Shown: in pieces, positions 8,082 to 16,499 of the stretch
Numbering within the stretch: position 1 is the first letter of the stretch
Layout of the letters: every line of letters begins with the position of its first letter
NCBI GenBank assembly: GCA_948436975.1
Contig: CAOJJB010000014.1
Coordinates: 1-50,341 of the forward strand
DNA: 50,341 bases
Origin: an uncultured Clostridium sp.
Lineage (GTDB): Bacteria > Bacillota > Clostridia > TANB77 > CAG-508
Direction of reading: 5' to 3'
The notes under the pieces: generated by a model
Databases searched by the model: none
What the model saw: the letters and a program-made list of their open reading frames with translations, nothing else
Told to the model about the DNA's origin: nothing
Program-made: the position numbers and the translations under genes

Positions 8082-8110
8082 TTGAAGAATAGCAAGTAAA
8101 ATGATACAAT
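8082..8110 (+). promoter_or_regulatory. Promoter of the Wzx/Wzy polysaccharide module
   Basis: TTGAAG (8082-8087) and TACAAT (8105-8110) are separated by 17 bp. Transcription would begin near 8117, a short distance before the TTG start at 8142. It drives the first gene of the long run from 8142 to 21905. Confidence 0.6.
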
Positions 8111-8141
8111 ATGTAGGAAAAAATAATAAGAGGTATAAAAA

Positions 8142-10025
8142 TTGGAAAAAATAAAAAAGCTAGGTAAATACAGAAATATAATGTTAGTATTAATGGACAT
8201 ATTTTGTATAGCATTTGCTTACTATTTAGGAGTTGTATTAATAACAGATACAGTATTTAAATTAAAACCATATTATACTGAAAGGCTAAGTAAAACAATA
8301 ATAGTATCAGTAATTGTATATCAATTAGTATTTCATATAACTAAAAGATATAAAAATATAATAAAATATGAAGATGGAAAAGATTATTTTATGTATTTTA
8401 TATTATGTATGGTATCATCTATAATAATATCAATAGTAAGAAAAGTTTTCCATATATTTATGTTAGAGAGAACAAAGTTAATATTATTAGCAGGAATTTT
8501 TATATCGTTAATGATGATATCTTATAGAGTGGTAATAAAATACATATTAGTAAATGATATTATAAACAAAAATAAAAATATAAACAAAGAAGAAAAGAAG
8601 AAGTTACTTATAATAGGAGCAGGAAATGCAGCACATGAAATAATAAAAACAATTCATACACGAATGTCAGCAACATATAACATTATAGGAATAATAGATG
8701 ACAATAAAAAAAGATTAAACTATAATGTATCAGGAGTAAAAATAATAGGTAACAGAAATGATATAGTAAGAATATGCAAAGAAAACAAAGTTGATTTAAT
8801 ATTTTTTTCAATAGCAAACATTGATAATGAAAATAAAAAGCAAATATTAAATATATGTCAACAAACAAAAGCAAAAGTACGAATTTTACCAGGAATGAAA
8901 GAAATAATTAAAAACAAAAAATTATTTGAAAATTTAAGAGATGTTGAAATTGAGGACATATTAGGAAGAGATCCAATAAAACTAGATAATAATAATATAG
9001 AATCACTAATAAAAAATAAAACAATATTAGTTACAGGAGGAGGAGGTTCTATAGGTTCAGAGTTATGTAGACAAATCATAAAATACAAACCAGAAAAACT
9101 AATAATGTTAGATATATATGAAAATAGTTTGTATAATATAGAAATTGAATTAAAAACCAAATATCCAAAAGCAAAAATTGAAGCAGTAATAGCAAGTATA
9201 AGAGATAAAAAAAGATTAGAAGAAATTTTTGAAAAATATCGTCCATATTTAGTATTTCATGCAGCAGCACATAAACATGTTCCATTAATGGAACATAGTC
9301 CTTTAGAAGCTATAAAAAATAATATATTTGGAACATACAATGTTGTAAACATATGTGATAAATATGAAGTAAAGAAATTTATTTTAATATCAACAGATAA
9401 AGCTGTAAATCCAACAAACATAATGGGAGCAACAAAAAGAATGTGTGAAATGATAGTACAAGCTAAAAACAAAATAAGTAAAACAGAATTTGTAGCTGTA
9501 AGATTTGGAAATGTATTAGGGAGTAATGGATCAGTAGTTCCATTATTTAAAAAACAAATATTAGAAGGTGGGCCAGTAACAGTTACACACAAGGAAATAA
9601 CAAGATTTTTTATGACAATTCCTGAAGCTGTTGAATTAATTTTGCAAGCTATAACATATGCAAATGGAGGAGAAATATTTGTATTAGATATGGGAGAACC
9701 AGTAAAAATATATGATCTAGCAGTAAGTTTAATAAAACTATCTGGATATATACCAAATGAAGATATAGAAATAAAAATAACAGGATTAAGACCAGGAGAA
9801 AAACTATATGAAGAATTATTAATGGGAGAAGAAGGACTTCAAAAAACATCACATGATAAAATATTTGTAGCAGAACCAATGGATATTACAATAGATAATA
9901 TAACAGAAAAACTAGAAAAGCTTGATAAACTATTAAATAAAGAAAATGCTAACAAAGAAGATGCAAAAAAAACAATGAAAGAAATCATACCTACATATAA
10001 TGAGCCAGAAAAAATTAATAAATAA
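8142..10025 (+). CDS. PglF/CapD-type membrane nucleotide-sugar 4,6-dehydratase (UDP-GlcNAc dehydratase)
   Basis: Probably dehydrates UDP-GlcNAc to the 4-keto-6-deoxy sugar, the first step towards bacillosamine-type sugars. The first about 125 residues hold four transmembrane helices. A CoA-binding-like Rossmann fold follows (LLIIGAGNAA, about 153), and then the SDR catalytic domain (ILVTGGGGSIGSEL, about 293). The active-site stretch STDKAVNPTNIMGATKR has Met in place of the usual SDR Tyr, as is normal in PglF/WbpM/FlaA1 enzymes. It starts at TTG 8142, 7 nt after AAGAGGT, and is 627 aa, normal for the membrane-bound class. The next gene is a PglE-like aminotransferase, which supports the amino-sugar pathway. 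Confidence 0.88.
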   Translation: MEKIKKLGKYRNIMLVLMDIFCIAFAYYLGVVLITDTVFKLKPYYTERLSKTIIVSVIVYQLVFHITKRYKNIIKYEDGKDYFMYFILCMVSSIIISIVRKVFHIFMLERTKLILLAGIFISLMMISYRVVIKYILVNDIINKNKNINKEEKKKLLIIGAGNAAHEIIKTIHTRMSATYNIIGIIDDNKKRLNYNVSGVKIIGNRNDIVRICKENKVDLIFFSIANIDNENKKQILNICQQTKAKVRILPGMKEIIKNKKLFENLRDVEIEDILGRDPIKLDNNNIESLIKNKTILVTGGGGSIGSELCRQIIKYKPEKLIMLDIYENSLYNIEIELKTKYPKAKIEAVIASIRDKKRLEEIFEKYRPYLVFHAAAHKHVPLMEHSPLEAIKNNIFGTYNVVNICDKYEVKKFILISTDKAVNPTNIMGATKRMCEMIVQAKNKISKTEFVAVRFGNVLGSNGSVVPLFKKQILEGGPVTVTHKEITRFFMTIPEAVELILQAITYANGGEIFVLDMGEPVKIYDLAVSLIKLSGYIPNEDIEIKITGLRPGEKLYEELLMGEEGLQKTSHDKIFVAEPMDITIDNITEKLEKLDKLLNKENANKEDAKKTMKEIIPTYNEPEKINK

Positions 10026-10075
10026 ATTGATAGAAAACAAAGATTATAAAATATAAATACTAGAAAGGAAAATTT

Positions 10076-11218
10076 ATGAAAAGGATTTATTTAGCATCAC
10101 CACACATGTCTGATCAAAAATATGAAGAAAAGTATGTAAAAGAAGCATTTGATACAAATTGGTTATCAACAGTTGGAAAGAATATAAATGAATTTGAAGA
10201 AAGTGTAAAAAAATACTTGAATATAAAATCAGCAGTGGCGCTATCTAGTGGAACATCAGCAATACACTTAGGATTAAAAGCATTAGAAGTAAAAAAAGAT
10301 GATATAGTATTTGTATCAGATTTAACATTTTCAGCAAGTGTAAATCCAATAATATATGAAAATGCAACACCAGTATTTATAGATTCAGAATATGAAACAT
10401 GGAATATGTGTCCAAAAGCATTAGAAAAAGCATTTGAAAAATATCCAAATCCAAAAGCTGTAATATTGGTATACTTATATGGCAGAACAGCTCAAATAGA
10501 AGAAATAATGAAAATATGTAAAAAACATAATGTACCAGTATTAGAAGATACAGCAGAAGCATTAGGAACAACATATAAAGGAAAATATTTAGGAACATAT
10601 GGGAAATGTGCAGCACTATCATTTAATGGTAATAAAATAATAACAACAACAGGAGGAGGGATGTTGATATCAGATGATGAAAAAATAATAGAAAAAGTAA
10701 GATTTTGGTCTACCCAAAGCAAAGAACCAGAAAAACATTATGAACATAAAGAATTAGGATACAATTATAGAATGAGTAATGTATTAGCAGGAATTGGTAG
10801 AGGACAAATGAGAGTGTTAGAAGACAGAATAGCTAAAAAAAGAGAAATATTTGAAACCTATAAAAGAGTATTTGAAAATATAGAAGAAATAGAAATAACT
10901 GATGAAGAAAAAGAAGAAAGGTCAAATCGTTGGTTAACAACTATATTATTAAAACAAAATTCAAAAATAAAACCATTAGATATAATAGAAACTTTAGAAA
11001 AAGAGAATATAGAAGCAAGACGTGTTTGGAAACCAATGCATTTGCAACCAGTATTCAAAAAATATAAACTTATAAGTATAAATGAAGAAAATAATAAAAT
11101 AAGTGTATCAGAAGACTTATTCAATAGAGGGATTTGTCTTCCATCAGATACAAAAATGACTCAAGATGAGAATATACAAATAGGGAAAATAGTGAATGAA
11201 TATTTAAAATTAATTTAG
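10076..11218 (+). CDS. PglE-like nucleotide-sugar aminotransferase (DegT/DnrJ/EryC1/StrS family)
   Basis: A PLP-dependent sugar aminotransferase that would place a 4-amino group on the ketosugar made by the preceding dehydratase. Visible are the PLP phosphate site SSGTSA (about 57-62), the Asp158 region VLEDTAEALG, Ser182 and the Schiff-base Lys187 in SFNGNKIITTTGGGM. The opening ASPHMSDQKY and the WNMCP segment match PglE-type enzymes well. At 380 aa the length is typical. ATG 10076 follows AGAAAGGAAAA. No PglD-type acetyltransferase is visible, so the final product may be a free or differently acylated 4-amino sugar. Confidence 0.9.
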   Translation: MKRIYLASPHMSDQKYEEKYVKEAFDTNWLSTVGKNINEFEESVKKYLNIKSAVALSSGTSAIHLGLKALEVKKDDIVFVSDLTFSASVNPIIYENATPVFIDSEYETWNMCPKALEKAFEKYPNPKAVILVYLYGRTAQIEEIMKICKKHNVPVLEDTAEALGTTYKGKYLGTYGKCAALSFNGNKIITTTGGGMLISDDEKIIEKVRFWSTQSKEPEKHYEHKELGYNYRMSNVLAGIGRGQMRVLEDRIAKKREIFETYKRVFENIEEIEITDEEKEERSNRWLTTILLKQNSKIKPLDIIETLEKENIEARRVWKPMHLQPVFKKYKLISINEENNKISVSEDLFNRGICLPSDTKMTQDENIQIGKIVNEYLKLI

Positions 11219-11251
11219 TATATATATTATAATTTTAAATTGGAGAAAAAA

Positions 11252-11887
11252 ATGTATAAAAAATTTATTAAAAGATTATTAGATATTATAATAAGTTTAG
11301 TAGGATTAATTATTCTATCACCTATAATATTAATATTAGCAATTTTAGTTAGAATAAAATTAGGAAGTCCAGTAATTTTTAAACAGGAACGACCAGGAAA
11401 AGATGAAAAGATTTTTAAATTATACAAATTTAGAAGTATGAATAATAAAAAGGATGAAAATGGAAACTTATTACCAGATAAAGATAGACTTACAAAATTT
11501 GGTAAATTAATGAGAGCCACAAGTTTAGATGAATTACCAGAATTAATAAATATTTTAAAAGGAGATATGAGTTTAATAGGTCCAAGGCCATTATTAGTAC
11601 GTTATTTACCTTATTATAATGATAAAGAAAAACATAGACATGATGTAAGACCAGGATTAACAGGACTTGCTCAGGTTAATGGAAGAAATGCTTTAAACTG
11701 GGAAGATAGATTTAAGTATGATATTGAATATGTAAATAATATTACTTTTATAAATGATGTAAAAATTCTTTTTAAAACATTTTATAAAGTAATAAAAAAA
11801 GATAGTGTTATAACTGCAGGAACAGGTAAAGTAATAGCTTTTGATGAATATAGAAAACAACAAAATAAAACTGATACAAATAAATAG
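11252..11887 (+). CDS. PglC-like polyprenyl-phosphate phosphoglycosyltransferase (initiating sugar transferase)
   Basis: Transfers a sugar-1-phosphate from a UDP-sugar to undecaprenyl phosphate, starting lipid-linked glycan assembly at the inner face of the membrane. It is a minimal monotopic PGT: one re-entrant hydrophobic helix (about 9-33) followed by the catalytic core. The FKQERPGKDEKIFKLYKFRSM motif, the Asp93-Glu94 dyad in TSLDELPELINILKGDMS and GPRPLL are all present. ATG 11252 gives 211 aa and has GGAG just upstream. The TTG at 11240 would overlap that site. It follows the PglF/PglE pair directly, as in pgl-type clusters. Confidence 0.92.
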   Translation: MYKKFIKRLLDIIISLVGLIILSPIILILAILVRIKLGSPVIFKQERPGKDEKIFKLYKFRSMNNKKDENGNLLPDKDRLTKFGKLMRATSLDELPELINILKGDMSLIGPRPLLVRYLPYYNDKEKHRHDVRPGLTGLAQVNGRNALNWEDRFKYDIEYVNNITFINDVKILFKTFYKVIKKDSVITAGTGKVIAFDEYRKQQNKTDTNK

Positions 11888-11930
11888 TATAATATTTTTA
11901 ATATTTATAAAAATAAAAGGAAATAGTAAC

Positions 11931-13205
11931 ATGAAAAAAAGGGTATTAATCTTATCGTGTGGATCTTTAGCAGCAACAGATATGAACATGTCTTTAAAAG
12001 ATAATGAAGAATTTGAAATCTTTGGTAGTTCTGTATATAAAAACCATGGTGTTTATGTATATAAAAACTATATATCAGATATTCCTCAAATTAAAGATGA
12101 AAACTTTATAAAAATATTAAATGAAAAAATAGCAGAATATAATATAAAATTTTTGGTATGTACACATGAAGATATTTGTTTATATTTACAAGCAAACGAT
12201 AAAAAAATTAATGCTATTATAGTGCATTCAAATTATGATACAGCACTTTTATGTAGATATAAAAGTAAAACATATGAAAAAATGAAAAAGTATGACTTTG
12301 TACCTAAAATTTTTCAAAAAGAAGAAGTAAAAGAATTTCCAGTTTTTGTAAAAAAAGATACTGATCAAGGAGCAAGAAATGCATATAAAGTACAAAATCA
12401 AGAACAATTAGAATTTTATACAAGTAAACTAGAAATGCTAATATGTGAATACTTACCAGGAGAAGAGGTTACAGTAGATTGCTTTACTAATAAAGACCAT
12501 AAATTATTATTTTGCAATCCGAGAGCATCAGATAGAATGCTTGCAGGAATAGATGTTCATGCTAGAAGAATAGAATTATCAGAAGAAATAAAATATATTG
12601 CAGAAAGTTTAAATAAAGAAATTGAATTTAGAGGATTTTGGTTTTTCCAAATAAAGAAAGATATAAATGGAAAATTTAAGTTATTAGAAATATCAACAAG
12701 AATGCCAGGAGCATTTAGTCTAAGTAGATGTTTAGATATTAATTTATTAGAAATGGCTTTAAAAGATTTTGATGGACAAGATGTAGACTTAACATTTAAT
12801 GATATTAATATAGAAGCAGATAAACAATTTTTTGGAAAATATGCATTATCAATAGAATATGATGAAATTTATATAGACTTTAAAACCTGTTTTGAAAGTT
12901 TAAATAATATAAATCCATTAGTAATGTTATATTTATATCAATGTTCAAACAAAAATATAAAAATTAATTTATTAACAGAAAACACAAATAATACCTTAAA
13001 ATATTTAGAAGAAAATAAAATTGCAAAAAGTCTATTTAAAGAAATTATAGAAATATCAAGAAATGAAATAAAAGATGTATTAAAAGAAAAAAGCATATTA
13101 CTATCAAATGATGATAATTTAAAAAATGAAATTAGAAAGAAAAATAAAAATTATTGTTGCTTTTCTAATAATATAATAGAAGCATTAATAGATTGGAGAT
13201 CTTAA
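11931..13205 (+). CDS. ATP-grasp ligase with a degenerate HAD-like C-terminal domain
   Basis: Residues 1-about 275 form an ATP-grasp enzyme: a Rossmann-like start (VLILSCGSLAATDMN), the central PVFVKKDTDQGARNAYKV phosphate-binding region, EYLPGEEVTVDCF, and a metal-binding end LLEISTRMPG. ATP-grasp enzymes couple ATP to acyl-amine bond formation. The tail (about 305-424) looks like a HAD fold, but motif I reads YIDFKTCF: Asp316 remains while the second Asp is Lys318. A degenerate SNDD motif precedes a final IEALIDWRS. It therefore probably lacks phosphatase activity. ATG 11931 follows AAAAGGAAA and is preferred over an in-frame upstream start inside the previous gene. The context suggests acylation of an amino sugar, which is inference. 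Confidence 0.75.
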   Translation: MKKRVLILSCGSLAATDMNMSLKDNEEFEIFGSSVYKNHGVYVYKNYISDIPQIKDENFIKILNEKIAEYNIKFLVCTHEDICLYLQANDKKINAIIVHSNYDTALLCRYKSKTYEKMKKYDFVPKIFQKEEVKEFPVFVKKDTDQGARNAYKVQNQEQLEFYTSKLEMLICEYLPGEEVTVDCFTNKDHKLLFCNPRASDRMLAGIDVHARRIELSEEIKYIAESLNKEIEFRGFWFFQIKKDINGKFKLLEISTRMPGAFSLSRCLDINLLEMALKDFDGQDVDLTFNDINIEADKQFFGKYALSIEYDEIYIDFKTCFESLNNINPLVMLYLYQCSNKNIKINLLTENTNNTLKYLEENKIAKSLFKEIIEISRNEIKDVLKEKSILLSNDDNLKNEIRKKNKNYCCFSNNIIEALIDWRS

Positions 13206-13207
13206 AA

Positions 13208-14248
13208 ATGGAAATAGGTAGTGAATATTGGAAATATGAAGGAAATTTAAATTGTAATAACTCAAATTTTTGGAATTTTGGAAAAGATAATAAATTTGTA
13301 TTATTAGGAAGAACAGCTATATATTATGTCTTAAAAAATATATGTTTAAATAACAATATACAAAAAGTTTATTTTCCATCATATAGTTGTACATCAATGG
13401 AACAGCCATTTATAGACTTAGGGATAGAAATAGAATATTATGATGTTTACTATAATAATGGATTAAAATATAATATAAACTTAGAAGAAGAATGTGATAT
13501 ATTTTTTGCAATGAATTATTTTGGATATTCATCTACAAATATGGATAAATGTATAAAACATTTTAAGCAAAAAGGTAAAATTATAATAGAAGATATAACA
13601 CATAGTATTTTATCAGAAAAAAAATATAGTGAAAATTCAGATTATTTAATTGGAAGTTTAAGAAAATGGTTTCCAATTGCTAGTGGTGGAATTGCAGTAA
13701 ATTTAAACTCAAAATTTTCATTAGATTTAAACAAAAACCCTAACAAAGAAATGATAGATATAAAAAGTAAAGCTATGGAAAATAAAAAGGACTATATAAA
13801 TCAGAAGATAGATAACAAGTCAGAATTTTTAAATCAGTATTCTGAAAGTGGTAAAATTTTAGAAAAGGATTATAAAAATTATAGTATAGATGAAGCATCA
13901 CTTAAAATACTTATGGGAATTGATATTGGGGAAATCATTAAAACAAGAATTGAAAATGCAAAAGTAATTTATGAAAAACTAAAAAATAAATCAGAAATAA
14001 AATTTTTAATTAATGAATTTAATGAAAAAGATGGATTATTATTTGTTCCTATAATGTTAAAAAAAGAGATTAGAAATGATTTACGAAAATATTTGATAGA
14101 CAATCAAGTATATTTACCAATACATTGGCCTTCAGAAGTAAATAAAAATAATGTAGTAGAACAGGAATTATCATTAATATGTGATCAAAGATATACAAAA
14201 GTGCAGATTGAAACATATATAAATAAAATATTAGAATTTTTAAAATAA
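13208..14248 (+). CDS. DegT-like PLP-dependent aminotransferase-fold protein
   Basis: An aspartate-aminotransferase-fold protein of 346 aa, divergent from the sugar aminotransferase at 10076. Visible landmarks are VYFPSYSCTSMEQPF (cofactor pocket entrance), FAMNYFGY, the pyridine-binding Asp129 in IIIEDITHSIL, and the putative Schiff-base Lys153 in GSLRKWFPIASGGIAV. ATG 13208 lies 2 nt after the previous stop. Its GGAG site is inside the end of that gene, so the two are translationally coupled. The tight link to an ATP-grasp and a FemAB-like gene suggests one shared modification step. The substrate is unknown. Confidence 0.75.
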   Translation: MEIGSEYWKYEGNLNCNNSNFWNFGKDNKFVLLGRTAIYYVLKNICLNNNIQKVYFPSYSCTSMEQPFIDLGIEIEYYDVYYNNGLKYNINLEEECDIFFAMNYFGYSSTNMDKCIKHFKQKGKIIIEDITHSILSEKKYSENSDYLIGSLRKWFPIASGGIAVNLNSKFSLDLNKNPNKEMIDIKSKAMENKKDYINQKIDNKSEFLNQYSESGKILEKDYKNYSIDEASLKILMGIDIGEIIKTRIENAKVIYEKLKNKSEIKFLINEFNEKDGLLFVPIMLKKEIRNDLRKYLIDNQVYLPIHWPSEVNKNNVVEQELSLICDQRYTKVQIETYINKILEFLK

Positions 14249-14271
14249 AGGTTATTTTAGACAAGGAGATA

Positions 14272-15264
14272 ATGTTGGGAGAAAGTATAGATTTATATTT
14301 TGATAAAAACTATGGAAAGCTTTATGAAAAAATAGAAAATGGAAAAGCTAAAATATTTGAATTTAAGAGTAAAAATGGTGAAATTATAAATCAGTTTATC
14401 ATAAGAGAAATACAAGAAAAAATTGAAGAAAAATCTTATTTCGATATAGTTACGCCATATGGATATGGTGGGCCACTAATAAAAAAAATAGAAGGTAATA
14501 AAGAAGAACTTATACAAGAATTTGAAAAAGCCTTTTCAGAATATTGTCTTAAAAACAATATAGTAAGTGAATTTATACGTTTTCATCCTATAATTAAAAA
14601 TTATAAAGATTTTGAAAAAATCTATAATGCAAAATATATGAGAAAAACTTTAGGAACTAGTTTAGAAAAATATGAAGAACCTGTGCAGGATGAATTTTCT
14701 AAAAGTTGTAGAAAAGAAATTAAAAGAATATTAAAAGCAGGAGTAACCTATAGAATTACAGAAAAACCAAAAAATCTTGAAGAATTTAAAAGAATATATT
14801 ATTTGAATATGGAAAGAAAAAATGCATCAGAATACTATTTTTTTGATGATGAATATTTTAATAATATTTTAAAATTTTATAGCAATAATATTATTTTAGT
14901 AGAGGCTATATTTGAAGAAAAAACAATTGCAGCAGGATTATATTTTATTTATAATAATATAATTCATGTACATTTATCTGGAACAGATACAGAGTATTTA
15001 AGTTTATCACCAGCATACATTTTAAAATATGGAACAGTTTTATGGGGAAAAGAAAATAATTATAAATTAATACATTATGGTGGTGGATTATCTAATTCAG
15101 AAACAGATTCTTTATATTCTTTTAAAAGAAAATTTGCTAAAAATACAGATTTTGATTTTTATATAGGAAAAAAAATTTGGAATGAAGAAATATATGACAA
15201 ATTATGTGATTTAAAAAAAGTAGATAAAAATGACGAATTTTTTCCAGCATATAGAAAAAAATAA
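14272..15264 (+). CDS. FemAB/GNAT-type acyl or aminoacyl transferase
   Basis: The 330-aa protein has the arrangement of FemAB-like proteins with a GNAT fold. The N-terminal half includes IVTPYGYGGPLIKKIEG and a helix KSCRKEIKRILKAGV. The C-terminal GNAT domain includes EAIFEEKTIAAGLYFIYNNIIHVHLSGT, SPAYILKYGTVLWGKENNY and a closing LIHYGGGLS-SLYSFKRKF. This family includes peptidoglycan aminoacyl transferases and exopolysaccharide-linked acyltransferases. The start is uncertain: AAGGAG is only 3 nt before ATG 14272, and TTG 14275 would be better spaced. It is third in the ATP-grasp/PLP/FemAB series. Confidence 0.75.
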   Translation: MLGESIDLYFDKNYGKLYEKIENGKAKIFEFKSKNGEIINQFIIREIQEKIEEKSYFDIVTPYGYGGPLIKKIEGNKEELIQEFEKAFSEYCLKNNIVSEFIRFHPIIKNYKDFEKIYNAKYMRKTLGTSLEKYEEPVQDEFSKSCRKEIKRILKAGVTYRITEKPKNLEEFKRIYYLNMERKNASEYYFFDDEYFNNILKFYSNNIILVEAIFEEKTIAAGLYFIYNNIIHVHLSGTDTEYLSLSPAYILKYGTVLWGKENNYKLIHYGGGLSNSETDSLYSFKRKFAKNTDFDFYIGKKIWNEEIYDKLCDLKKVDKNDEFFPAYRKK

Positions 15265-15290
15265 TTTGCTTTGAAAGGATAAGTAGTATT

Positions 15291-16484
15291 ATGAAAAAGA
15301 AAATAATTGTAATATCAAATTTTACTAAACTTCCTTGGGAAAATGGAAATAGTAGATTTCCATACATAATAAATTTATTAAATAAAGAGGAATTTAATGT
15401 AGAATTGATAGCATCAAGTTTTTCTCATGGAGAAAAACAACAACGTAAAGATTTAAGTAAAAATGAAAAAAGAGATTATAAAATAACTATTATTAATGAA
15501 CCAGGATACAAGAAAAATATATCTTTAAAAAGATTTTATAGTCATTATATATTTGCACAAAATGTAAAAAAATATTTACAAACAATAGAAAAGCCAGACA
15601 TTATATATTGTGCAATACCATCATTAGATGTAGCAAGTGTAGCTTCTAAATATGCAAATAAAAATAATATAAGATTTATTATAGATATTCAAGATTTATG
15701 GCCAGAAGCTTTTAAAATGGTATTTAATATACCAGTAATTAGTGATATAATATTTTACCCAATGACAAAACAAGCAAACAAAATTTATAGTTTAGCAGAT
15801 GACATAGTTGCAGTTTCTAATACATATGCAGATAGAGCAGGAATAATAAATAAAAAATATAAAAATAAAATAAGTGTATTTTTAGGAACAGATTTAGAAT
15901 ATTTTGATAAATGTAAAAAAGAAAATGAAATTATATATAATGATGATGTTGTAAGAGTAGCTTATATAGGAACTTTAGGTCATAGTTATAATATAAAATG
16001 TGTAATAGATGCATTAAAAAAGCTTAAAGAAAAAGGAATAAAAAATTTATTATTTGTAATAATGGGAAATGGACCACTAAAACAAGAATTTGAAAGATAT
16101 GCAAGAGAAAATGAAATAAATTGTGAATTTACAGGAAGATTAAATTATGAAGAAATGGTAGGAAAATTAGCGTCATGTGATATTGCAGTAAATCCTATAA
16201 CAAAAGGAGCAGCTCAAAGTATAATTAATAAAGTAGGGGATTATGCAGCAGCAGGACTACCTGTTGTTAGTACACAAGAGTGTATTGAATATAAAAAACT
16301 TGTTGAAGATTATGCAATAGGATATAATGTAGAAGCAGGTGAAGAATTAGCAGATAAAATAGAAATACTTTATAAAGATAAAGAGTTAAGAAAAAGACTA
16401 GGTTCTAATAATAGGAAGCTTGCAGAAGAAAAATTTGATAGAAAAAAGGCATATTTGGAAATAAAGAATTTATTAGAAAAATAG
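15291..16484 (+). CDS. Glycosyltransferase family 4 (GT-B), WbuB-like
   Basis: A two-Rossmann-domain retaining glycosyltransferase of 397 aa, acting on lipid-linked intermediates at the cytoplasmic membrane face. The N-terminal acceptor domain includes NGNSRFPYIINLL, SHYIFAQNVKKYL and IIDIQDLWPEAF. This last motif is typical of WbuB/WcaI-like GT4 enzymes. The C-terminal donor domain has VAYIGTLGHSYNI, VIMGNGPLKQEFE, FTGRLNYEEM and INKVGDYAAAGLPVV, where the usual EX7E motif is modified. It is a good candidate for adding the second sugar after the PglC-like enzyme. Donor and acceptor cannot be read from sequence. Confidence 0.88.
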   Translation: MKKKIIVISNFTKLPWENGNSRFPYIINLLNKEEFNVELIASSFSHGEKQQRKDLSKNEKRDYKITIINEPGYKKNISLKRFYSHYIFAQNVKKYLQTIEKPDIIYCAIPSLDVASVASKYANKNNIRFIIDIQDLWPEAFKMVFNIPVISDIIFYPMTKQANKIYSLADDIVAVSNTYADRAGIINKKYKNKISVFLGTDLEYFDKCKKENEIIYNDDVVRVAYIGTLGHSYNIKCVIDALKKLKEKGIKNLLFVIMGNGPLKQEFERYARENEINCEFTGRLNYEEMVGKLASCDIAVNPITKGAAQSIINKVGDYAAAGLPVVSTQECIEYKKLVEDYAIGYNVEAGEELADKIEILYKDKELRKRLGSNNRKLAEEKFDRKKAYLEIKNLLEK

Positions 16485-16499
16485 TAGGAAAGGTTTAAA

